Of a stretch of DNA of 64,000 bases, positions 16,201 through 28,800 are shown one piece after another. Every line of letters begins with the position of its first letter. Within the stretch, counting starts at the first letter, position 1. The stretch is from contig NW_001798987.1 in NCBI RefSeq assembly GCF_000165425.1, positions 186,001-250,000 on the forward strand, read 5' to 3'. This DNA comes from Paramecium tetraurelia (Eukaryota; Ciliophora; Oligohymenophorea; Peniculida; Parameciidae). The notes below the pieces were generated by a model, which searched no databases, was not told the DNA's origin, and saw nothing but the letters and a program-made list of their open reading frames with translations. The position numbers and the translations under genes were made by a program.

Positions 16201-19200
16201 AAAAATCTAAATTAAGTAAGTATTTGGTTATTAGTAAAAGTTGTCACAAGACTGCAAAAATTAATAATTATTAAAATTAATAAATTCGACTTATGAATTA
16301 ATAAATTTATCAGATTATATAGCTGAACCCTAAAATTAGATTGAAAGTTTAGTTTAAATAACAAATGTAAAAAATAAAGATTCAATATCAATTAAGTCAA
16401 GCTAATTTTCAAATAATTAATGCCAATTTTGTCAATCAGGGCTTATTTTTATTAAATTAATTGAGTTGTAATCAGAAAATGTTATTTTGTCAAATATTTG
16501 GTTAATGGATAACTAATGTGGTGAAAATGGATGTTTATGCATTGTATAAGAGTTTCAAAGTTAAGATCAAAAGAAAATGTCTACGTTAACATTAGACACT
16601 ATGTTTTGTTATAGAAATTAAGCAAAGAAAGGAGGATGCATAGTTAGCCAACAGGTTGGTCTTAAAATAACAAACAGCATTTTAAGTGAAAATCTAGCAG
16701 TTGAATAAGGAGGAAGTATTTATTATGATGGTGAACAAATCTATTATTATAGAATAACCTTATCGTGTCAAACACAGCATAAGAAGGAGGTGCAATATAT
16801 CTAGGCAACCAAAGTTTGCCTGAATTAAACAAAACTTTAAACTATTTCAATAATAATACTGCATATGGATATGGTAACATTAGTTCATCTCACTCAACTT
16901 AACTTACAGTAATGTACAAAAATTTATAATTTTCAACTTTAAATTCTTTGAACAATGGGCGGAATAAATGCTTACTTAACGAATTAATCAAATTCCTCAT
17001 AAATATTAGTCTTAAAATTGCCGAGTGGCTAATAAATCTAAACATATTAATATTTTAATATATAGAAATAAAAATACGAGCATTAACATTTAAACTTCAG
17101 AATTTTAGCTTTAAATGCCTATCATGAATAACAATTTCATCTTAATAATAGTGAATGTTTAATTGAAAGTGGGCACCAGTAAGGTTCCTAAGAAACCGTT
17201 TTTACAAATAATTATACAAATTATGATCGAAAAGTTTTTGATTAAGAAACATAAGATTATAATTTAGATGATTTAATTATTTATTACGGAACTGAGAATA
17301 ATGAATTTAGACTAATCTTATAAATAAGTTGTAATAGTGTCTAAATCCCCAAATATGAAGATATTTTTCCTTTTTAAATAATGGATTACAATTCTAAATA
17401 TTAATTAATTTTATAAATTCAAACATATCCATGTCAATTAGGAGAATATAAGAATCTAACTGATAATGCTTGCTATCTATGTGACGTAAACAAGAAATAA
17501 TATTCAGTAACTATCAATGCAACAACCTGTTAATTTATGGATGAAGATACAATAGCATCAATCACTCCTGCTTAACTTTAATTAAAAATTGGATATTGGA
17601 GACCCTATATAAATAGCGAAATTATTGAGCATTGTTAAAATAGAATTGAGAACTGTTTAGGTGGATGGAAATAAGGAGATGAGACTTGTGAAATTGGCTA
17701 ATTAGGTGCTTGTTGTGAAGCTTGTGATTAATACAATATTAGAGGAAATGGTTAATATAGTCTTAAGAAATTGTATTATTGTTAAAAGTGTGACGATTTG
17801 GATAAATAAATTATTTATATCATTTTGATAACTTTATGGTATTTTATCTTTTTATAATTTTAGGAATTTACTTTCAATCTATTTATCAACAAATGGAGTT
17901 GAGAAATTGATATTAGAATTATAGAAAAACAAAGTAGGAACAAGATAATTAATAATTAACAATAACAAACAAACTGGCCCAATTATGAAAATGTTTACAA
18001 ACTATTTACAAATATTGGCTATCATAATAAATTTTAATGTAGAAATCCCATAAGCATTTAAAGATTATTATAATATTACTGGGAATTCTCAAACTATGTT
18101 ATTAATAACCACAGATTGCTTTTTAGCTTAGAATTTTCAAGAGGGAATTATTTATGTGAAAATTATTTATAGTATCATTTGTCCACTGTTTTATGGATGG
18201 ATCTACTTATCTGTATACTTTTTATTGAAATCTTTAAAGAAGATAGTTTATAATGAAGTAGTGTCAAAAACTTGTGTTTTATATTTGTTTTGCTATTTCT
18301 AAATATAGGTGATATAATTATTGATATCTTCATTATCATTTAGAACATTATCAGACATAAAATGGATACAGGGGGATTTGGCTTATTAATTTGATACATC
18401 GCTTCATTAATAATGGATTCCATATCTTATTGTTCTAACAATCATTATTGGAGCTATAGTACCAGGAATATTTATAATATACTTAACCAAATATAAAAAT
18501 TCACTTTAAAAATATTATATTAGAAGATAATGGGGATACTTATATTTAGAATACTAGCATAATGCTTATTATTGGGAAATAATTAGGATTGTCAGTAGGG
18601 AATTAATAATGATTGCCATAACATTTTATTAAGATAATATTGTTATTAAATGCACACTTTTATTAATTATATAACTTGCCTATTTTTTTACAAACTAAAT
18701 AGTTTTACCTTTTAAAACAAAAAATTTAAATTAATTAGAGTAAAAGAGCACGTTGTTATGCACTTTTACACTATTTGCAGTCCTATCATTATCAATAACA
18801 AGTAGTTTTTCTACTATTGCCATATTATCCATTATTATAACAAATATCTATTTATTAATTACTTTTATTTAAAGTTTGATACATGGATATTTGGAATCTA
18901 TGGAGGAGTTAATAGATAAAATAAAGGATTTCATTAGAGAGAAATTGAAATCAAAATTGAGGTTTCACCAATTATTGGATAGTTGGCTTGTAAATAAAGG
19001 TTAGAGGAGAAAAGTCGTGATTGAGAGATATAAAAAAATAAAAAATTATCTTTTTGGAATTAGTAAATAACGAAGTAGAATTGAGAGATAGAGAGGTAAT
19101 TTAGATTTATATTTTAGTTTCGCAAATTTCTTCAAATCGATCATTGCTATTCACTGGACATTTTGCATTAACATTATTGAGACCATAATAGATTTTATCA

Positions 19201-19272
19201 ACAAATAGTGAAAATAACACTATCAATCAACCATTAACTAATTTGATTAACAAAACAAAATCAGAAGAATGA
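10216..19272 (+). pseudogene. Giant membrane protein gene B copy 1, degenerate
   Basis: This is the unit-1 counterpart of the intact gene at 31,846-40,903 and aligns with it throughout, but its frame is broken. Relative to copy 2 there is one extra base near 10,291-10,305, an in-frame TGA at 10,556-10,558 where copy 2 has TAA (Gln), an extra base near 10,961-10,970 in an A run, an extra base near 15,471-15,476, a four-base loss near 16,733 and an extra base near 16,960. No 20-34 nt intron repairs these. The rest still encodes recognisable LamG-like, furin-type Cys-rich, beta-helix-like and multi-membrane regions, and the final codons (...NKTKSEE) match copy 2. Decay is recent: most of the length stays open between lesions. 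Sequencing errors could explain one or two lesions but hardly all. Confidence 0.8.
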
Positions 19273-19543
19273 AATTAATTTTAAACATTTGAATGAACAT
19301 AATATATTAGAATAAATTCAATATTATCATTTTTTACATGATGTCAAATGCAATTTATAAACGTAATTTCATGTTATTTTTGGCAATCAAAATATTTTGA
19401 AAAGCTCTTTAATTGTGTTTCAGAAAGTTTATAAATAGTTATTAAATTTATACTGATTTTCTTAGAGCAAAATGTTACAAATATGTTTTCTTTTGTTTAA
19501 TTAAAGGTATTAAAGGTATATGTGCTTATTATTAACAATAATC

Positions 19544-21971
19544 ATGAATTTTAATGATTTTCAAACTGAAAGGATAATCACATGTAGAGGTGAACTAACG
19601 AAACCAGACACCCATAATTTTGCAGACAACGACTCTCCAGAGAATTCTTTGGTAGAAGGCTTCGATTTGGTTTGGAAGAGACATTCTCTTCAAATTTTTT
19701 GTGCTGCCATAAAATTTATTGTCAAATTGAGAAAAGCTGTAGATCAATATCATCTTCGATAAATCACTCATAGAATATATCAAATAATTGGAGACAAGGC
19801 ATCCGATTATTTATTCTACCAATCAAAAGGACTAGTAAATTAAAAATGGAGTTTTAACTAATATATCAAGAGCCTCTTAATTTATAATTTTTTAGTGGAT
19901 ATGAACATAAGAGTAATCAAGCCAGATAGCAAGGTTAAGCTCTTGGTCGATTGTACAATACTAATTTTAATAGTAATGAATATATTTTACATTCCTATGT
20001 AATTATCATTCTCCTTGTAAGAGAATGCCTAGACAGTTGACTTTTTATTTAGCACAATACCAAGTTGGGTATTTTTAATGGAAATTGTTGTGAATTTCAA
20101 CACAGCATATTATTACAAAGGAATGATTCATGAAGATCGTTCCAAAATATTTTAGCATTACATAAAGGGGGATTTTTTCAAGGATGTTTTGGTTGTAATC
20201 CCATTTCTGATATCTCAATATAATATTCCATATTTGAATTTTGTTCTGCTGTTGAGAATGACAAGAGTTAACAAAATATTTGAGTAAATTGAGGAAATCA
20301 CATTGATTAGAGAGAAATTTGCAGCTCCGATTGATGTGATGAAATTAATGTTATTCCTAGTTTTTGTTGCTCATATGAGTGGTTGCGCTTGGCATTACAT
20401 AGGAATTCAAGAGTTATTTTACAATAACACTGGATGGTTGATAAAATATGGTTATGGTGAAAAGGATTGGATCACAAGATATGTGGCATCTCTATACTTT
20501 GGAACCATTACATCATTTACAGTTGGTTTTGGAGACATTGTTCCACAAACATTAATTGAGTAGATCTATTTAATAATTATGGTTTTAATTACATCACTTG
20601 TGTTTGGGTATACGATTTCATCAATTTAAAACATTTTTGGGTAATTAAGAGAAAAGACAGACTAACATAGAAATAAGATGGCTAAGATTAATTCTTATAT
20701 GAAGAAAAACAAGATAAGTCCGATGCTTTAAATGAAAATCAGGAAATATTTTGAATATTTTTTCACTTTAGATGAAAGTCCAGAATTATTGATGGATAAT
20801 CTTAATGATGATTTAAAATTGGAATTAAGAACAAGCATTTTTATTCCAATTATGATAAAATGCAAATTATTTTAAAAGTTTGATGAAAGTCTGTTAAATC
20901 AACTTTGTACAATTGTTTAGACCTAGAAATTCATTCCAGGATAAATAATATTTCAAGAAAATGATTAAATGAATAAAGCATACTTCATCATTTAGGGAGA
21001 AGTAGATATATAAATTAATAAAGTCTCAATTAAATAACAATCAGAAGGATCTTTGGGTATTCGAGAGTTCTTTCTTTAAAAACGTATTCATTATGTCACT
21101 AGAGCAACTTAATTTACAGAAATTGCCTATATTCGATACGATGTATTAAATTTTTCATTCTTCTTAGGATTTTTATCGCATCATACGAGAAAAATAATCC
21201 AATCAGGAATAGTATTGCTAAATGAAAGATGATCTACTCTATTCAACAGTCTAAACCTCATGTGAAATCTGTTCTCATTCTCATAACTTTAATAGATGTC
21301 CAGTCGTTTTTTATAGTCCATCAACCTATAAAATTGCATGTGACCAAAGCGATTCTATTGTCTAACCTCGTTATTAAAATAAAAGAAAATAGAAGAAAAA
21401 AAGGAAAACTTTTGAAGATTTGCAGCTCAATATAACTTCAGCAATAGATTACATGTGTGATAATGAAACATTGAGTGAAGGAATGAATGAATCTATTTTG
21501 AAAAGGTATGGATATGTCGATTTTTAAACTAAATAGTAAACTCTAGAAGATGATAAACTAAAATCCCTCAAAGTCATTCAAAAATTATAATTAAATAGTA
21601 ATAATAATGGAGATACTCCAAGAATGAAACGGTTTGTATATAAAAGCCTTATTAAAAAGGAAGATAAATCTCAACAGAAATATTAAGAATCATAATTAGA
21701 AAATCTTCATCAAGAATTTATTCAATTCAAAAAGGAGGATTTAAATCAGTTTGATCAACACGTAGAATTTTCTCACTTTCATAAAGATAAAAATATTAGT
21801 AAAGTTCTCAATAATTTCTAAAAATAACAGCATAGCAAACCTCGAGAACAATTTTATAGTAAAACTAGATTGGGAAAGACTAAAATGACTCATGCAATCA
21901 ATATAATTCAAAATACTCAACCTAATTTGATCAATAATTCAAACTTTAAAACCATTTTTAATAATAAATGA
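19544..21971 (+). CDS. Cyclic-nucleotide-binding-domain K+ channel, gene K copy 1
   Basis: This is an 800-aa six-helix potassium channel of the CNG/HCN/EAG superfamily. One intron (21143-21167) is removed, leaving exactly 801 codons. Membrane segments start near residue 134. The pore carries TSFTVGFGDIVPQ near residue 325, with the K+-selective GFGD filter. A C-linker follows, then a cyclic-nucleotide-binding fold near residues 463-535 (FIIQGEVDI...). After it lies a short Cys/His cluster, CEICSHSHNFNRCP, near residues 563-580, which may bind a metal. The Lys/Gln-rich tail is probably cytoplasmic. Whether cyclic nucleotides gate it cannot be told: the usual phosphate-binding Arg motif is not obvious. 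In ciliates such channels act in ciliary or plasma-membrane excitability (family knowledge). Confidence 0.92.
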
Positions 21972-22335
21972 AAATTTAACATATTTAATTAATGTAGAGG
22001 GACAGCATTCAACGATATATTTATAACATTTCTCCCCTCTTAAACAATTATATTTTCTCTCTGAATTACATTCAATATCTAAATTTTAATAATATATTGC
22101 CTAGCTGATTATTTTTATGTATCAATTTATTTTCCAATAGAAATAAAGTTAGAACTCAAAGCAATTTTTTAATCGTTTTGTAAAAAATTTACTTCTTTTT
22201 AATTTTTCTTATTATTGATATTCTTTATCCGTACTAAAGCAAATTTTGGATTTTTAAGAAAAACATCATTCAGAGATTTTGGAGGTTATTAATTCAATAG
22301 CTCTCTTGTGAGTAATAACTTTAAAATTATAACCA
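21972..22335. other. Intergenic, 3' of K channel and start of unit 2
   Basis: AT-rich sequence without a supported gene. The part from about 22,280 resembles the bases around 205-300 at the left of unit 1, so the boundary between duplication units falls in or near here. Confidence 0.4.
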
Positions 22336-22436
22336 ATGTTACAATAATTTGATTAATCTACTGAGATAATCAGCCTGTAGGAACAGTTAGTGAAAGCTGA
22401 CCTAGAGCCTCATCCAGCACCGCCGATCCAAATGGA
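22336..22436 (+). CDS. Possible 5' fragment of a gene cut by the assembly gap
   Basis: An ATG at 22,336 opens a frame that reads into the N gap: 33 codons ending in ...QLVKADLEPHPAPPIQM. The Pro/Ala-rich end and its raised GC content are unlike the surrounding intergenic DNA and look like coding sequence. There is no continuation after the gap, so either the rest of the gene lies in the unsequenced stretch or two unrelated contigs were joined here. The family is not recognised. Confidence 0.3.
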
Positions 22437-22520
22437 NNNNNNNNNNNNNNNNNNNNNNNNNNNNNNNNNNNNNNNNNNNNNNNNNNNNNNNNNNNNNNNN
22501 NNNNNNNNNNNNNNNNNNNN
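22437..22520. other. Assembly gap (84 N)
   Basis: A run of 84 N bases joins two contigs at the junction of the duplication units. Its true length is unknown. Collapse or misjoining at a repeat boundary is possible. Confidence 1.
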
Positions 22521-22877
22521 CAAAATTACAATTTTTTTTTTTAATCCTTTTATGTCATAGAAGTTTTGGGATAATTATCCAAAAGAAAGCGTTACATAAA
22601 AATGAAAGAATAAAGTCCATTTAACTTAGGTATCAGAAAAATATATTTAAACCTCGCATTCAAGACCATTATATTAATTAAATATATATATTGCATTTCT
22701 AAAACTTCGAAAAATAGTACTTTGGAGAAGATGAAGAACCTCAGAGTTTTTAAAGATTGATTAAAAATTATTAAATAATAAAAAATAATTTTGCCAATGG
22801 ACAAAGAAATCGAAATCATTAAATGATTATAAAATATATTTAACTATTTAATTCAAAAATATGATTTATTTAAATAT
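22521..22877. other. Intergenic, 5' flank of gene A copy 2
   Basis: No gene. The sequence resembles the flank of gene A copy 1 (for example the stretch around 22,800-22,875 against 1,140-1,250), so it holds the duplicated promoter region. A T-rich tract follows the gap. Confidence 0.5.
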
Positions 22878-25800
22878 ATGTTTTGGATATTTTATATTAT
22901 AGGATTAGTCTAATCAACGTGTTCATACAGCAATTTTGATTAATTCTAATTAAGTAGTGACAGCTTTTATCAAGAATAGAATTATGTAAGAGGAAATCCC
23001 TATGCATTTGGTGTATGGACACAATATGCTCCTCTTAGAAAAAATTTCTTTGCACACAAATTAAAACCATATCTTGATTCAACACGTAGTCTTGATGGGT
23101 TTCATATTCTTAATTTTCAAAGCGGAGGAAGCATACAAACATTGTTCTATTAATAGCCACTTTATGTTACAGGAAACCCAACATTAGTCATTTTATAAAA
23201 TACATAGTCTGGGGTCTTGTCCTCTAAGATTCAGGAGGGACTCTATTATTATGAGGGATATTGGGTTTTTACCTATTTTAGTTTTAACTATGATAACAAA
23301 TACAATTTTGCATCATATAATACAGGGGATGATCGTTTTTAAAATTTTTTGGTCACAAATAGAAAATTGAAAACATAAACAACCAATGCTAAATTAGAAC
23401 ATGGAGGTTAAGGCTTATATGTCATAGGTACTAGTAGTTACAATCTAAATTTATTTTTGGGAAGGATTTCTATAATTACTACATTTGAAAGCTCAATTAC
23501 TTTTTTCATCAATACAGATAAGGTTAAATTTAAATAATTTATTTAATAATGCTAAGTTCCTTCAGCATGTTAAAATTCTGTGGAATTATATTTCTTTAAT
23601 GAAACCTATAATAAGCTTAACTATTCTGTTGGCAGTTATCAAGTTGATCTTCCAGGATAAATCTATGGGTTAGGATTTTGGATGAAGAGAGATTCTTAAA
23701 AAATCAACTCACAAAGAGAAAACTTAATATCTTTTGGAGGTAATTTTGCAACTTTAGATCGATTTTACTAATTAGCATTGTATTGGTAAATGATAGATCA
23801 TGATGTGATTTTAATGCACAGTCTAGATCTTTATTATTTAATACCTATAGAAAAGCCAACAATCAATCGAAGTTATACTGCAGAATTATATTTTAGTTAA
23901 CCTAAAAAAAACTTCGAATAATGGAGCTATTTTTAATATTTTTTTAAGAAGGTTGGACAAACTGAAATTGTATAACTTTTTCTGTTTTAATCCTGCTGTG
24001 ACATTAGGGACCTATATTATATTATGGATTATCCTTAGTTTCAATAATATTCTAATTATCAGGCCACAATAACGTTATTCACAGAATAGAAAGATGTAAA
24101 AATACTGCCTTTTGAAGGTTTGATTTCAAATTTAAGATTTAATTACTGTTACTCTATAGATTATGATTTCGAAATGTATTCAGACATAAGTATATATAAT
24201 AATATAATGATAGATTGCAATTTACAATGTCAAACTTGCACAGGGCCTACCAAATATGATTGTACTTCCTGTTATGATGAATAAAATAGATATTTGTAAA
24301 CTGATCTTCATTACTGTTATTGCAAAACAAATTATGAGGAAGCAGGTGGTTTAATATGTCAATGTAATTTATTTAAATAATTTAGAAACCTCTTTAAGTT
24401 CTATTTCCTAATAAATAGAGTTGTATAAAGAGTTCAATATAATTGAAGTATAGAACGATTATAAGTGTAGTTATGGCTACTTTGAAGTATGGAAGGATTT
24501 GAAATTCTTGGGATGCATTAAATGGTATTTATACAGTTAATTTGAAGTCCCTATTTTGGTCAAGGTCATAATTCAGTAAATTGCATAAACTGTATACTCA
24601 ATTCTCACAATTGGTATTTAAACCCAATTTGTGATATTGATTACAGAACTGATGACTCTGTATTCTATTATGATGAATAATTAGATTATTAATCCTAAGA
24701 AATATTTATAATCGATTTTGATTTGATGATTTATAGAATTGTGTCCTGGATGTGATTATATTACTGAAACTGAATATTCACAATCCATTATTGTGAACGT
24801 GAATGGATTAACTACCTATTATCAATGCAAATAGTATTTATACCCTAAAGATAATTCTTGCAAATAATGTGAAATGAATTGTATTAATTGCAAAGATGCA
24901 GAAAATTGTATAGAGTGTAATTAAGGGTTTTATATAAAAAATGATCATTGTTATCAATGTCCTTAAGGGTGCTTGTCGTGTATTTTGGATGCAGAATTAG
25001 AGTAATTAAAATGTTTACATTGTTAACAAGGCTACTCTTTAGTTAATGATAATTGTTAAAAATGTGGTGATCTTTGTTAAATTTGTTAAAAGAAATTGAA
25101 CAAAAATACTGGTAAAGAATATATGAAGTGTTTAAAATGTAATTATAATGCTTATATATCTCTTGATGGAGAAAGCTGTTACTTTAATAATTTAGATCAT
25201 TGTATATATCCTTTTCAATTTTCTACTTTGTCTATTGATATCAATACTATATATTTTGATTTTCAGCCTTAAGAATCTTAATATATTAAAACTGGTTGTA
25301 CATACTGCTCATCTGTATCCATATTGGATATCGATAATGGTTTGTATACTTGTACTCCTTTAGATATTGATTCAATTAAGGGTGGATGTTAATAATTATT
25401 TATGATAAATGGTCTTAGTATTTGCTTTCTTGGCATCGATAACTTGATGCTAATTGGAACTGGATATTGCAGTTAAATGATTCCACACTGTCTATTTTGT
25501 AACCTGAATAATTGGGAATCTAATTATATTTGTTATTTATGTGAAGACGGTTATTATAATGATTATTTTGCAAGTTTTTGCAAGCCGTGCAATCCAGAAT
25601 GTGCTACTTGCATTTAGGTGGATTCTTCTAAAATATAAAAGCATTAAGTTATATTATTTTTCTTATCTATATCAATTGAAAGACCATAATACCGTTTGGC
25701 TACTCAAAACCCTAATAAAAATGAAGCTGAGATTATATGTACTACCTGTTCTGATGGGTATATTAAACATTTTGATAAATGTATCTAAAAATGTCCTGAT

Positions 25801-28800
25801 AATTGTAAGGAATGCAAAATTATTGATGATTAATAAGTATGTCTTTCTTGCATTTAATTTAATGATTCACATTACCATGTTTATAATGGAAGATGCATTT
25901 AATGTCCTTAAAACTGTAATATATGTCATCCAAGAACTGGTAATGAAAAATTAATGACCAATCCATATTTTAACAATAAAGATTTAGAATACTTTTCTCA
26001 TAAATGCATAGCACCATTATCTAGTGACTTATTTTACGATTAGGATATTCAATAATTTATTAAATGTGATAATGGTAATGAATGCTAAAAAGAAATTGTA
26101 ATTCAAATTTAAATTTATTGTAACTAAATAGATTTAGAAAACTATCTCAACTAATTAAATGAAGAATAAATGCTAATTCAGAGAAAATTTCATATTCTTT
26201 TGGAAAATTTTGATTTGTCATTATTTGAATATTATGACTATTTTCTCTATCTTAATCAGAATTTCGTTAAGATAGTTACTTATTAACTTACAATTGCAGA
26301 CAACTAACTATGTTTATTAAATGCGGAACTTAAAATCTAATCACATTTATAAAGTTATATTTTTAATTTGATTGAATTAAACGTTATTATAAATGGATCT
26401 GGAAGTACTATCTAATTGAATAATCACTTATCATTTTCAAACTTTACACACATAAAAATTAAAAACCTTGATCTTAAAATATAGAATGGGCAGATATCAA
26501 TGGACAATATCATTAGGTATACTGTAGAGTTTGAAACAATAAAAATCTATCAAGATTAAACTGGTATATCATCATAAGATTATTTAATTTAAATTAGGGA
26601 ATCCTCTGAGATTTATATTTCAAATATATTAATATAAGATATTAATATTCTATTATAAAATGGCTTATTTGAAATAACGAATCAAAAATTTGATGTTAAA
26701 TTAGTAGCAATAGATCTAATCATAAATCATATTAAAATTATGAATACATCAATTATCAATTATAACACATCTCAAAAAGTAGAAACTAAAATATCAAATT
26801 TGCATATTTTGAATTCCTAATTTATAAATATTGTTGTTTTGGAGTTTTTATATTAAACTGAAATTTTAAGGATAGATAATTTTATTTTTGAAAATTCAAT
26901 TCTATTAAACACCACAAATTTCTTTAATTTTGAGTAAATTTACAAAGTTGAATTAAATGGATTCTCAATTTTAGATTCAACATTGTAAAATTCAAATTTT
27001 ATATCAAGCTCTAAAATTTTGTTATTGATAGAATTCAATTTATAAAAACTCTCATTTTTAGGATAATCCACAATACTAATTAATCAAGACTAGTTATCTC
27101 TTGAATTAATTTAAATTAAAAATGGTAAGATCATTGATAATATTTATTCAAACAAAAATGCTTTAATCCTATTATTAAATTCAGATTCTGTATATCTTAA
27201 TAATATAGAATTTATCAACAATGCTATTAATATTGATAATTAAAAAGATTCTCTTGTTAAGAACATTGAATTGTCCATAATCAATATTGAATCTAATACT
27301 GTTATATTTGATACTTTGATCATTCAAAGAGGAATAGGCTATACTGAATTCACTATTAAAAATGCAAATACATTTAAATTTATGAACTCTGTAATAAAAT
27401 TACACTAAAAATATTATTTTAAGAGTCTATTTAATAATTAAGAATGTAATATTCAACCATTCAATTAGTTCATGTACAATACCCTTATGAATTTATAAAA
27501 TAGCTAATTTATTTATGTTTCAAATACAAATATCACTGATATTATATTATATGATTCAGTTTTATTTGAAATTCAAATGCTTTCATAAATTAGCTCATAA
27601 TTTGTATTTATCGAATGCAATTTTTCCTCTAACATTTTACATCAAGTAAATAAATATGAAAAAGTATCTTTAATATCAATTAATACTAATTATTATCTGA
27701 GTTTGAATATAACAAGAGTTATATTCTAGTAGAATTTATTAAACTTATTAAAAGAAAGCAATCCTTAAAAACAAAGCCTGATTTTATTAGTGGAAGCACA
27801 TTAAGCCAAAAGTAAAATAAGTAATTGCTTAATTCAAAACAATATGATTTTGAATGGTCAAGGATCACTTATGTATATTGACTCTGACTAAATTATTTTA
27901 GAAAACACAAAGTTTTTTCAGAATTCAGCATTTGTCTATGATACTATAAAGCAATTCCTCAGATGGGGTTTACCAGAAGATATCTTTTTTAAAAGACTTA
28001 TAGAAATTATATATTAGTTCTAGCAGAGGAGGAAATGGAAATTTTTAAGGCCGATAAATTGTATTGAACATGATTTTATTATAAGATTCTATCTCAATCT
28101 AAGGTGCTGCATTTGTAATGAAAATGATTGAAGATGGAAACATACAGATTTAAAATTCACACTTTGAAAATTTACAAGCTGAATTAATAGAATCTTCATA
28201 AGGAGGAGCTTTTCATATCTAATCTTAATCATTATATTTAAGAATTGATGTTATTAATACAATATTTCTGGATATTTCCTCCAGAAAGGGTGGTAGTATA
28301 TTTTATATTATACCTTCAACAAAATTATTTTAGATCTCCTTACTTAACTCCACATTTGAAAACATTTTTTCAATTTAAGGAGGCTTAATATACATAGAAA
28401 AATCTATCCATGAATTACAAGTTATTTAGATGAATTAATGTAATTTATCTTAAAGATTGGATTCATTTTATGCATTCATCAATTCTTTGCAGGATCTATC
28501 AAATGATGAATTCACAACTTTGACATAAGAATATTCACTGATCCATTGCTATGATTGTTAATTTAAAACAATAGATTTATATGTAACAAATTATCTTCCT
28601 ATACCCTTATTCTAATTATATGGAAGTGCAAACCTCAAGAATATTTCAATACAAAATATTATTTATTCGAATCAATTAATGCTATTTTCTCCAGTAAGAT
28701 AGTCTGACGAAATAATTCTTCAAAATGTAGAGTTTTACAACTGTACTTAAATATAAATTAGTGAAGACGATATTCCCTAAGAAGTCTATGCAAAAAGTTT

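Larger units (their letters stand above)
206..21971. repeat. Tandem duplication, unit 1 (A1-B1-K1)
   Basis: The gene order A, B, K on the plus strand is repeated in the second unit at a nearly constant offset. The gene A start moves from 1,255 to 22,878 (21,623 bp), the gene B start from 10,216 to 31,846 (21,630 bp), and the gene K start from 19,544 to 41,138 (21,594 bp). Intron positions are shared. Divergence is moderate but patchy, so this is an old duplication and not an assembly repeat. The left boundary is approximate. Confidence 0.9.
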
